Below are positions 25,801 to 35,872 of a stretch of 64,000 nt of DNA, piece after piece. Source of the stretch: Colius striatus (Eukaryota > Chordata > Aves > Coliiformes > Coliidae). The position numbers and the translations under genes are program-made. How positions within the stretch are numbered: position 1 is the stretch's first letter; each line of letters opens with the position of its first letter. The notes beneath the pieces were generated by a model that saw nothing but the letters and a program-made list of their open reading frames with translations, did no database searches and had not been told where the DNA came from. Location of the stretch: contig NC_084781.1 in NCBI RefSeq assembly GCF_028858725.1, forward strand, positions 2,302,513 through 2,366,512, in the 5' to 3' direction.

Positions 25801-28800
25801 TCATTTTCATTTCAATCCAAGGACAATGAACAAACAGGAGTATCTACAACTATGTATTTCTGAGTTTAAAATCTTAACCTAATTAGTCAATACTTACTCC
25901 TTGTCTGATTCAATCTGCTCTACAGGAACAGCTCAAGTGCTGCACTTCAAAAACAGCACACAGACTGTAATAAAGGAACAATTTAACTTCCAAAGCAATT
26001 TATTTTGAGCTGACTAATTGCTCCTACATAGCCTCTAGCTGCAAATTGTTTGAGGGACCTGCAGCGTTATAATCCCAGTCCTCTGGCAAGGAACTTGCTT
26101 CTCTAAAGGCCATAGTGAAATAAAACCAAATCTGCTGGTACATACAAACAAGAGGAGTTTGTACTCACCTGGGGTTTCCCTGTCCTGAGCACTAAGGTCT
26201 ATTATTTTTTGTTGAAACAGGTATTTCAGCTTGCTCACAGCCCGATGACAGATCGGACGTCACTGGCAGCAGGGAACTGCTCTGACCCCAAATACTCCAC
26301 AGCCACGACAATGCCACTTTAGTGTTACTGAACTGTAATGTCTGAAATGTACTGAGAAGAAAAACAAACCTACAGCCATGTCTCCTGATGCACATCATCA
26401 GAAAAACTCCACAACTGAACAAATCCTTTCGCTGGTCTGCTTCCAATCTTGAGCCTAGATTGTTGGTTTCAAGGTTAGGCTGAGTTTTTGGGCTCCTACC
26501 ATTCACAGGAGTGGAATGTGCACTTTTTCCCTACATAAAACCTTTGTGATGAGAATGGCTGGCTTAAAGCAGATAAAATAGGAATCATGAGGCTCTCTAG
26601 CTACCAGTGACTGCCATGTCTTTTTCAATCCTTCTGCTGTGAGCAGCCTGAAATACCTATTGGTGACATAACTGCAGACCTTATAGCACAAGGAAGAAAT
26701 TACATTTGAAACACAATCATATTTTCTCTCTCCCCTGCTGCTTTTTACCCTCCTGTACATACTCAATTTTTCATGACTTGCAATTTGGGATAAATGTGGC
26801 ATTTAACAGGTGAGATTTGTCTAACATCTCAGAGCATTTCTGTAACAGCCAGATAAAGAGATAGGTTTAAAATGGTTTCACTCGGATGCTAAAACATTCT
26901 GCTTGCCATTTCTGCTGCTTTTCATCAAGAGATTACATACATATTTAACTATGTAGAACTAAACTCTGACAAATGGGGATGCCCAAATGCTCAGTGAGCT
27001 TAGAAATGTTCTCTATTTGTAAATAACAATTAGTTTAGAGAAGTGGAGGCTCTGGTTGCACTGGATCAGAGAGATCTTTTCTAACTGAGTGTTTGCAACT
27101 CCTTTTGAAATGCAGCCATGAATTGATACAAAAGCTGTTAAATACCTAAGGCTGAATTACTGACCTACCTTAGAAAAGTGTATTACAACCCAAATGTGAA
27201 ATACCAGAGAGAGAATGCATCAGACTTCACTGTGAAATGGGAGATTTAACACTTTGAGTCCTCTGCATCTAAGCTGACAATTACATATGACCTGCTGTTT
27301 ATGGGACACTGATTAAGGAGGTGGATCAATTAATGATGTTAATTATTTAACACAAAACTCACACGATAAGACATCTTAAATTTTGGAATATTTAAGTGGT
27401 GAGGCTGTACTATTGACAGGCCTTTAGATGGACTAGTCTTTGTTTTATGAATAGAAGTATCTGACTCACTACAAGAGACATATTTCAGTGTGTCCACTCA
27501 AATCTGATTTGGTCACTGTAAGAATCTGTCAATAAAGCAATATACAACCCAGATTTAAAGTGATCAGTACAGTCTTGGCACTGTCTTGAACTTATAAATC
27601 ACTTGGTACAATGTTAAAATTCTAGTACATTCCCACAATTGATGTGCAAGTTCCAGTTCACTTTGCTGATGCTTCTGTTAATCTGAGACTAATTGTTTTC
27701 AAACCTGGGCATGAACTAAGGCAAATATTCTTTCCTTCCCTGCATGGAAGAGATCTTTCACTGGGAATTTTCAGTGGGTTTAAAGGATTTTATATCATTT
27801 GAATTTTCTAAGCAGTCTCTGCTGAAGCTCTGCAATTTCCCAGGACAGCTCTGAAGTGTGTATGCCACTTGACTTTCAGAATGGTAACTTTACAAACCTG
27901 GATCAGTTCTAATGCAACACATGCTCCTACTATCTATTCAGACCCTAAGTGCTGGGTGTTATTTTTACACTGAGGTTTGTTAGCAGATAGATAAAATCTT
28001 CTATGTCACACACACAAAAAACCTCTTATCCAGGCAGTTATTTTCCCTTCAAATTTAATACTACAACAGGACAGGTTTTAGATAGAAATGGCAAGAGAGA
28101 TTTTATGAGCTCTGAAAATACAGTTCTTGATAGTTATCTCTACAGGGAGGTTCACTTGACACAGTTTCTGAAACAACTCCCAAAGGTTCACACTTCTTCC
28201 TCAGACCCATTTGTCTAACTATGCCAAAGCCAACTTGAAAAAGGTTGCTTAGAAAGGGATTAGCAAGCTATACACCCCAGCTGACAGCACAAGAGCAAAG
28301 AAATAAAAGTCAAAGCTGTCGTGTGTACCCTTGGATGCCACTTGCAGGTACACTTTGCTAAAACAGAACGTCTTCAACCAAACAGACCCATTGGAGTTGG
28401 GCCTTCTCTGCCAGCCTTCCCTTATAAGGGATTCCCTTCCTAAATCTCTCATGTCAGCACAGCAAAAGACTGCTAAATATTTACAACAAGTGACACACAG
28501 CATCTTGGGAAGAAGCTACACACAGAAAAGTTTGAGAGGAAAGACTTAAGGCCGCTCTGGCTGTTCTGTGGTTTAACAGCAATAGCAAGGCTTGGTGAAG
28601 TCAAGACTAGGTACCTGTTTTCATTTGGTTGCTTTAGGTCAGCTTCAGCATGCATGAAACCTGTTTCACAGTAAAGGTTTTTAAGTATCATTTATTAATA
28701 AAGAGCAGTGATAAAAAAACAGCAAAAAAACCCCACCAAGATGTTTCTTCACCAGTGTTGCCTGGAAATAGACAGGAAATGAAAAGCAACAAGTAAGCAA

Positions 28801-31800
28801 ATTCTGACGTTCATCACGTACGTTCTTCTGAAGCATCTGAACCTTCAGGCACTGATTGTACTTTGATCAACACAGGTGTACGACCAACTAAACCTTCTGG
28901 GATTAAGGCTGGGTAGGTGAGTTACAGCACAGCACTTGCTGCAGAACAGTTTGCACACCACAGTGGTACGTACCGGTCGTCATCATCTGCGTGAGCGTTA
29001 GTGCCAGAGGTGCTTTGGAGTGTGGGCAATCCCTCCGTAACCCCCTCATCTATTGAGCCTAGGCAAAGGGGAAAAAGAGGGCAACTTAATGCAAATAAGA
29101 GCTCAAAAAGGGTTAGGGAGGCAGGTAAATACACATAAAGCTTGTATTCACAAATCTCTGAGAGACATTACGTCCTGGGTGAGGAGGTTATGTGGGGGAA
29201 ATCATCTAGAAACCCCAAAATCAACATCTTCCAACTCAACTTCTCCCTTTCACAGATTGGTAAATGGACAATTCAATAAAGAACAGGTATTTGGCACACC
29301 AAGAAAACAGAATGAATCTACACTGAACACATCCAGTGCTGACACTGTAAAGCAGAAATGTTACCTTCACCTTAAGGGACTATTGCATCAATTTCCACCA
29401 ACATTCATCAAATTTCTTAAACAATGAAGAGTTCAACCCTGCTACACGACATTGCTTTTGTGTTCCACTCTATACATTTGTTGAAAACGCCATCAATTAT
29501 TGATAAGATGCTGAGACAGGAAGAGCCCTTTGAGAAATTAGAAATGCAACACAAAAGAGACCAAACATCTGTTTGTGAGAGAAATAAATGCACAAAACCG
29601 TTCCGGGGCTTTGTTCAGTGCACCAATATTCAAGCAAATGTAGCTCAAGTGGGTTTTGGGAACAGAACTGAAGGTAAATGCAGCAGTAAAACAAAACAAC
29701 CTCTGAAAGATGATTGTCTTCATGTGTTATGGGGACAGTGATGGGAGGAAACTTGCATTTCTAGGGGTTTCAAAGTAACAGTAACACTTTAGGTTTGGTT
29801 AGGAGCTGATAAAGTGTGTTTGGGAAATTGAGCACGGTGCAACCTCTGAAGTTACAAAAGTTAATCCCCTTTGGATTTGCCCTTCTTTCACTTCACTGAA
29901 AAGTCTACTGAACAAGAAGCTCTTAGGTTTAATTTTACACCTTCACCTCTTAAATGGAGACAGTGTTAATGAGTTATGAAAATGCCTTCTCAGACATAGG
30001 TATTGTTGTAACCATAATGACTTATTTATCAAGGCCCTGCTTCATGTCTCCTTCCCTATTATAAAGTGCTGCCAAATATAATCAATTGCAAATTAACAAT
30101 TCTTGAAATTGCCTAAAGAGTGAATAAGAGCTTTCTGTAACATCAGAAAGAGTGGTAGGAATGCTTTTATGAATGCACTATAAAACACTGAGATAAATAT
30201 ATGCAATTATACAAGGAAAATACATTCAGGGAAGAGAAAGCTGTACTTTTACCAGATCTTGCTGCCTCCATTTACTGATCTTACATTACTGCACGAGGAA
30301 ATCTGACTTTGGGGGGTACAAAGTGCTTTCTAGCTACAAAGCATGCCTCATCATATATTAGGTAGACTTAAAAACCAAGAGCATTGTTTCTCTTTATAGT
30401 AAAATGGGAATAAAACCCATCTGAGGATAGTTATGCCAAGACCACTAAATATTAATCCAAACATATTGAAAGATAAAGAACAGATTTGCACTTGGATGAC
30501 TTCAGTAACATTCTCAGTAACAGACATTGAAGTTTAAACTTTATAACCAGTAAAGCCTAAAATCATAGGATCAAAGAATGGTGGGGCTTGGAAGGGACCT
30601 TTAGAGATCATCCAGTCCAACTCCCCTGCTAAACCAGATCCCACCTAGATCAGGTCACACAGGAACACGTCCAGATGGGTTTGAAGACCTCCAGAGAAGG
30701 AGCCTCCACACCCTCCCTGTGCAGTCTGGGCCAGGGCTCCCTCACCTCACAGTGAAATAGTTTTTCCTCATGTTTAAATGGAACTTGTTGTGTTCCAGCT
30801 TCTTTCCATTACCCCTTGTCCTGTCCAAAGGGTCAGGTACATGACCTCAGTGGTACTAAAGTCAGAACAGGAAAGAGCAAACGGAAAACTTCCCCCTAAA
30901 AAGCCACGTGGCTTCAAAACAGAGACCTTTTGAAGCCAGATGTGTAAGTCGGTTGTCAACAGAAATCTGCTCAGGAAACTGTCTAAAGCAAGAACAGAAT
31001 TCAGTAAGGGCTGTTGGAGTAGGTGTTAAGAGTACTTGTCTCCAGCAAAGAAAACATTTTCACTTGGAAAAACTGAGGATTACCTGAATAGTTTAAACAA
31101 TGCTGATTAGGTCTTGCAGTCCTGGAATGGTCAGACTGATCTAAAGCTGGCTTTCTTCAGAGAAGGCACAGTGTTTCACTGACCCAAAAACCCCAAACAA
31201 TGCAGGCTAGCAGGTTGCTTTTATTAACTTTGTTGGAGTTTATATATTTAATTAAGTGAAGGAGCCTTTCATGTATACATTATTTGAATGAAGCAGACCA
31301 GCACATTTGCCATTCTTATGGGTCTTCAAACAAAACAGGCTTTATTAAAAATCTTGCAGTAAATAAAACTCTACTGAGCACAAGTGAAGTCACTGAAATG
31401 AAAGCAAAACAGCTGACTGGGACAAAATTCCTGTAATTAAACTAGAAATATTGCAAAATCCCCATTTTCTCACTTAATGAAAGTCATTCTGCATAGAGAG
31501 GGAAAAAAGGATTGTTAAAGTTAACCTTTAAGTCTTATCTATTAATAAACAGCCTGATAAGAGAGCCCAAAACTGGCTTCAAATTGTCTTTCATGGAAGA
31601 AAAAAAAAGGAAAAAGGTTTCTGTCAACAATTGGCAGTATTTGAAGAAGCAGCTTGAGAACCAAATCCCCCAGAAATTGAAAGATTCTCGATACTATAAC
31701 TGCGGGTTTGTTTTTGTCTGGGGCATTAAGATGACAGCGTTCCACCACTTATTTTGCAAATCCTCTTACAAAGGCTCTCTGTCATGATTATACAAGATTT

Positions 31801-33221
31801 TATGTCTGATGCAAAGTACCACTCTATCCCTATGTGGCTACAGCCACAAGTCTTTCAGATTTGGTGTTACAGCTCAGCTGAGATCATGCCTTTTGACGCT
31901 AATGAAAACAGAATTCTTTTCCCCAGTCAAACAACCAGAGGTAAGGAGGGGTTATCCATCTCTGCTGAATACAGAGACCTACTAACGGGCTTATCTCTCT
32001 CAGCTGCCTTCTGCAGAATTGTTTAAAAAACTCCCAAGCTTCACTCCTCCCATCAGGGTTTCTATGTAACATAAAACAGGCCAAAAAAAGTTTCACAGAG
32101 CATGAAACCTCCCCCTCTCACAAGGCAGATTTCCTCCAGTAAAACCACAAGTGCAACTTATGCCTATTTGTACACATATATTTAAGCTCAGAAATGGTCA
32201 TACCTATAGAGGAAGACTGCGGGCTGATCAGGAGATCTTCCTGCACTTGCTCGCTTCCTGGGACTGTCTGTTGATCGCTCAGCGAGCTCTGGGACGCGCT
32301 AACGGGCTGCGAGACTTCCTCGTGAACCTCCTCGTCGCTTAACCTTTCCACTTTGACACGCACATCTTCTTCAATCACAAGGGGAGAACTGGCTTTTGTG
32401 CTCTCACAAGCCACGTAATCTGCAATTCTTCTGTTGGATTCGGAGGGCCCAGGCATTTCCAAAGTCCTAGAGTTCTCCGCCTGCTTCACCTTCTCAGACT
32501 GAAGCCTTCGATCGATTCCAAAAGGAAAAGTCCAGGGAAAAGCTAAGGAGGAGTCCACGGGTTGATTTCTGGACTCTGGGTAAGAGGTGGAAGGATTCAG
32601 CACTTGGGGGGAACTTGTTTGTGTGTTACACTTCAGGGGGCTCTCAGGAGACATAACCAAGTAGCTCTTGCGCTTCCGCCGCGACTCTCGGCACACGGGG
32701 ATGGTTCTCTCCACCACGCTGCACTCGGAAGAAACCGGAGAGAGGCTGCCATCTCGAGAAGTGAAATTGCAGTTTGCACTGTTCTCCTGTCCTGCATCCA
32801 GCACTTTTTCTTGCTGGCTGTTGGGTGTATTCCACAAAATGCTGGACTTCATGAATTCCGAGCACGTGCTGGCGACGCTGAACATCTGCATGTAGCTGGC
32901 TGCCGCCAGCACGTCGATGATGTTCTCTGTATTAATAGACAGAGTTGCCGTGTAAGCGTATTCCAGGAGAGGTATAAAACCAGTCACCGTCACGTGGTGC
33001 AGGTCTAACACACTCTTGCTCTCATCTTCTGCTTGGCCCACGAGTTTGGAACGGAAGAAGTCGCTGCAGGCTGCCAAAACCACTTTGTGAGCCCTGAAGA
33101 TCTTGTCCTGGACACGGATGGTGATATCACAGAAATGCCCGTCGTTGCGGAGCATGTTCAGCTTTCCCAGCATCTCCTGACTGTGAGCAGGGGAATTATG
33201 AGTGAATGTTTTAACACCCAT
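19605..33221 (-). CDS. ZBTB44: ZBTB44, BTB/POZ and C2H2 zinc-finger protein (complete coding sequence, five coding exons)
   Basis: Joining 33,221-32,204, 29,058-28,974, 25,377-25,214, 22,492-22,192 and 19,887-19,605 gives 1,851 nt, 616 residues plus TAA, with every junction GT-AG and in phase. The start is the ATG of MGVKTFTH, in a strong context (A at -3, G at +4). An N-terminal BTB domain (about residues 18-130, with the core FCDITIRVQDKIFRAHKVVL) should mediate dimerisation and corepressor contacts. A long acidic and serine-rich linker follows, then four C2H2 fingers near 401-421, 429-449, 457-479 and 489-511; the last two have an H-x5-H spacing. The C-terminal 90 residues are unstructured and end SSITIE. 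The match to vertebrate ZBTB44 is close throughout. It is a nuclear protein, probably a DNA-binding transcriptional regulator; its targets are not evident here. Confidence 0.96.
19888..22191 (-). other. ZBTB44: ZBTB44 last intron
   Basis: GT at 22,191-22,190, AG at 19,889-19,888. It contains a plus-orientation CR1 copy (about 21,462-21,720). Otherwise I see no exon or RNA gene. The first codons past the donor read AGG TGA, so an unspliced message stops at once. Confidence 0.8.
21462..21720 (+). repeat. CR1 LINE 3'-end fragment
   Basis: It runs from AGTGACAGGACAAGGGGTGA through TTGGACTGGATGATCTCCAA to CCATTCTATGG, the CR1 3' terminus. Plus orientation, antisense to ZBTB44, within its last intron. 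Confidence 0.9.
22192..22492 (-). CDS. ZBTB44: ZBTB44 coding exon with zinc fingers 2-4
   Basis: The acceptor is TTCCCCAG before 22,492 and the donor AGCAG|GTGAGG at 22,192. It encodes fingers 2 (FQCDRCGKKF...H-x3-H), 3 (FRCQICSATF...H-x5-H) and 4 (YECKTCGAMF...H-x5-H), then ASELANYFQS. All cysteine and histidine ligands are present. Phase is preserved at both ends. Confidence 0.97.
22493..25213 (-). other. ZBTB44: ZBTB44 intron between zinc fingers 1 and 2
   Basis: It starts GTAAGA (25,213) and ends TTCCCCAG. It contains a plus-orientation CR1 copy at about 22,680-23,139. The remaining 2 kb is unique AT-rich sequence with no exon that I can support. Confidence 0.8.
22680..23139 (+). repeat. 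CR1 LINE fragment
   Basis: About 460 bp with the CR1 landmarks GGACACTGAGGGGCTGGAAC, GTTGAGCCTGGAGAAGAGGA and CCAGGCTGCCCAGGGAGCTG, ending CCATAATGATTCTAGCCTATGG. Plus orientation. It belongs to the same subgroup as the copies at about 53.3 kb and 58.5 kb, which share the phrase for GCCCAGCCCTGAAGGGATCC on the opposite strand. Confidence 0.88.
25214..25377 (-). CDS. ZBTB44: ZBTB44 coding exon with zinc finger 1
   Basis: Acceptor TTTGTAG before 25,377, donor CTCAG|GTAAGA at 25,214. It encodes LENVQYPYQLYIAPSTSS, a proline-rich linker, and the first finger (C401, C404, H417, H421 of the assembled protein), ending MLIHSG. The finger-1/finger-2 linker is split by the intron. Confidence 0.97.
25378..28973 (-). 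other. ZBTB44: ZBTB44 intron upstream of the zinc-finger exons
   Basis: It begins GTACGT at 28,973 and ends TTTGTAG. AT-rich unique sequence; I see no repeat of note, exon or RNA gene in it. Confidence 0.75.
28974..29058 (-). CDS. ZBTB44: ZBTB44 small 85-nt coding exon
   Basis: Acceptor TTTGCCTAG before 29,058, donor CGACCG|GTACGT at 28,974. It encodes SIDEGVTEGLPTLQSTSGTN and the acidic DDDDR. Its length (85 nt) is not a multiple of three and its entry and exit phases differ, so skipping it would break the frame of the zinc fingers. Confidence 0.95.
29059..32203 (-). other. ZBTB44: ZBTB44 intron after the BTB exon
   Basis: It starts GTATGA at 32,203 and ends with a pyrimidine-rich CCTTTGCCTAG. 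It contains a minus-orientation CR1 (about 30,561-30,826). The rest is unique and AT-rich, with nothing recognisable. Confidence 0.78.
30561..30826 (-). repeat. CR1 LINE 3'-end fragment
   Basis: On the plus strand it reads AATCATAGGATCAAAGAATG, then CTTGGAAGGGACC and CAGGGCTCCCTCACCTCAC, up to CCCTTGTCCTGTCC. This is the CR1 3' end in minus orientation, sense with respect to ZBTB44. Confidence 0.9.
32204..33221 (-). CDS. ZBTB44: ZBTB44 first coding exon with the BTB domain
   Basis: It encodes residues 1-339: MGVKTFTH, the BTB/POZ fold, and a linker containing SRRKRKSYLV (a basic patch that could be a nuclear localisation signal), EEDVRVKVERLSDEE (with a sumoylation-like VKVE core) and a serine-rich end SPQSSSIG. 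The donor is CTATAG|GTATGA. The acceptor TTCTTTCAG before 33,274 leaves 53 nt of 5' UTR in the exon. The open frame continues upstream of the acceptor, but that part is intron. Confidence 0.97.
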
Positions 33222-33274
33222 TTTTTCCACCTTTCCCCTAGTGTTCTTTCCACATACGAGAGATCGCAGGTATC
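33222..33274 (-). other. ZBTB44: ZBTB44 5' UTR portion of the first coding exon, with a uORF
   Basis: This lies between the acceptor (TTTGCTCTTTCTTTCAG, exon start 33,274) and the ATG at 33,221. It holds a complete upstream frame, ATG at 33,255 to TAG at 33,238 (five codons, MWKEH), in a weak start context and ending 16 nt before the main ATG. Confidence 0.7.
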
Positions 33275-35379
33275 CTGAAAGAAAGAGCAAAGCTGTCATT
33301 TTCATCTCTGAAAGCCAAAGTGGCTTCATGATTATAAGGCTCTGTATGAAGAAAATTCAGCTCAATTCTCTAGGGTTAGGATTTTCTAGGATCCAGGCTG
33401 TGCAATGGACTAATTCTGCAGAAATCCAATTACCTACTTGTGATACTCAAAAACACAGATAAAATTCTTTTCAATCTATCACTAATATCATCTTCCCTGT
33501 TTCTGTTACTGCCCACTCAAATTCCCAACACCTTAAAAGAAAACCAAATGTCTGTAATTCTAAAAAGGAAGCACTTTCAAAACTGCCATCTACATAAGAA
33601 ACCTGTACTTTTATTTTCTGGGCTCAGGAAACTAGTGATCATGGTTCTTATAGCTGACAAACTGAGTCAAATGTTTCTTTTAAGAGGAAAAGACATTAGC
33701 TTGGGTCCACTTAACAAGTGTGCAGAAGCAAGCAAATCTCCCAGAGAAAGTATTTAATACCAGAAAAGCTTCAGAGAAACTATAGCATGAATTTACAGAG
33801 TTCAAGCTACTAAACATTAACAGTTGGCACTAGCTCTGCTTTCCCGCTCTAGTGCAGGTACTGATTGCCTAAAGCTGCTCTTCATAAATGCTTCTGGCCT
33901 AGGATGAGAAGCTATTGGAAACTCCTTCAAAAACACAATGGATTATAAACCTTAAAGGAAAGTTTTGGTTTAAATCAAATGCACACAAATTGATTTTATA
34001 GATGGGATAAACAATACAAGGAAGGTAACTTCTTCTGAGAAACACAAAGCTGCCTTCTCGGGGACCAGCTCTCTGCTACATGTGGGAGCAAATGCATGGG
34101 TTTTGTGCAAGGTCCTGAGGGAGCAGAAAGGACTGTATGCCTCATACTGACTGCAACTCTTAAGGTTGAAAACTAAATGCCTCTGATTTGAGTAGGATGA
34201 AGTTGATCCAGAGTTCACTCCCTCTGCAGTGCACAGGGGAAAGAGACTGTGCCAAGTGAGGTGCAGGACGTTCAGATAGCCTCTGCCACTGCAGTGGAAC
34301 TTCTGCAGCCACCAAACCTGTCTCTGAGTGAGGAAAAGCAGTTCCTGGGTTTGCTCCAGTTATTTCACTGTCAAGGAAATACGAGCCACCACGTTTCACC
34401 TCCTTAAGGCCCCCCTCACGCTTCCATGAAAAGCCTTCTGTGTTCCACGAGACTCACACAATTAACACGATATAGAAAATATCATCTCAGTAAAGCTGGT
34501 GGCTAAACATCAACAACATGATTGGATCTGATTATTTCCTGGAGCCAGACAGCTCCTTCACATCATCCCTCTCCTTTCCCTTACACATATGCAAAAAGCA
34601 TACCACCCTTGCAAATTGCTCCTGTGGAGCTTCTCGGATACAAAGAGCGTTGCGAGTTTGGAACAACTTACCACAAATCTCACAAGCCTTAGCACAGATT
34701 GAAGTGGCAGCTGTCAGGGCCCACCTTGTTCTACAGACATTTACACTTGGCTGCTTCTTCTTCCTACGACTTCACTTTTGATACTGCACACCCTTCCAGA
34801 CAGAAGAAAAAGATCTTTTCGAGAGAACAGATGAACTAACACCAATATGTATGAAGCCTGAGTGAAACTATTAGGGCTCTTTGGATTGAAAATGAAACTT
34901 CACACTACTACAGAGGAAGAAGTTAAGCACAAGAGGCATCTGAGGATCCAGACTGTTTGTTCTCCAGCATGAATGAAATGAAAAGCATATTTAATTGATC
35001 TCAGACCAAAAGACTACAGTAAAATCTTGTAACAGCATGGCCTTGGGACACCCTTTCTTCTGAATTCCCAGTCACTGCAGCAGTTCCTTGGCAGAGCAGA
35101 AGCCCAGGAGTACTTCTGGTCAGCAATTGGCTACAAAAAGAATGACACATTTGCCAGGACTATCAATGGTGTATCCGGTATTTAAAAATAACACCAACAT
35201 TCAACTATTAACAAGGAGAAAAACCTAAGCAAGTCACACTCCCAGTTCTTATCTGTGCAGAAGACTAACCCATTTTCCTTCCTTGGTGATCTGAATGAGT
35301 AATGCTCAGCCCTCCAGTTTCAAAGTGACAGAGCTCTACTCTGCTCCCCTCCCGCCAACCGCGCTCTGAATCATTCCTT

Positions 35380-35872
35380 ATCACAGAATCAGAGAATCTG
35401 AAGGGTTGGAAGGGACCTCGAAAGCTCAACCAGTCCAACCCCCCCTGACAGAGCAGGACGACCTAGAGTAGGTCACACAGGAACTTATCCAGGTGTCCCC
35501 AGAGAAGGAGACTCCACAGCCCATCTCGGCAGCCCCTTCCAGTGCTCCCTCACCCTCATAGTAAATAAGTTTCTCCTTACATTTCTTTGGAATATCTTCT
35601 GTTCCAGCTTGTACCCATTGCCCCTTGTCCTATCACTGGCCATCACTGAGAAGAACCTGGCTCCATCCTCCTGACACCCACTCTTAACATATTTATAAAG
35701 ATCACCCCCGAGTCTCCTCTTCCCCAAGCTGAAGAGCCCCAGCTCCCCCAGCTTTTCATCAAGATGGAGATGTTCCACTCCCTTCATCATCTTTGTGGCC
35801 CTGCACTGAACTCTCTCCAGCAGCTCCCTGTCCTTCTGGAACTGAGGGGCCCACAACTGGACACAGTTCCTG
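35380..35872 (-). repeat. CR1 LINE fragment with remnant of the ORF2 C-terminus
   Basis: It begins TCACAGAATCAGAGAATC and ends near CACAACTGGACACAGTTC, in minus orientation. Part of it still translates as the end of the CR1 reverse-transcriptase protein (for example [20 protein letters not shown] and [14 protein letters not shown]). The frame is open only because the copy is a 5'-truncated fragment; it is not a functional gene. Confidence 0.9.

Noticed and set aside
33222-33329. Upstream in-frame ATG (MKPLWLSEMKM...) as the ZBTB44 start
   Set aside because: A strong acceptor (TTTGCTCTTTCTTTCAG) lies between it and MGVKTF, so that ATG is intronic; MGVKTF is also the start conserved in vertebrate ZBTB44.
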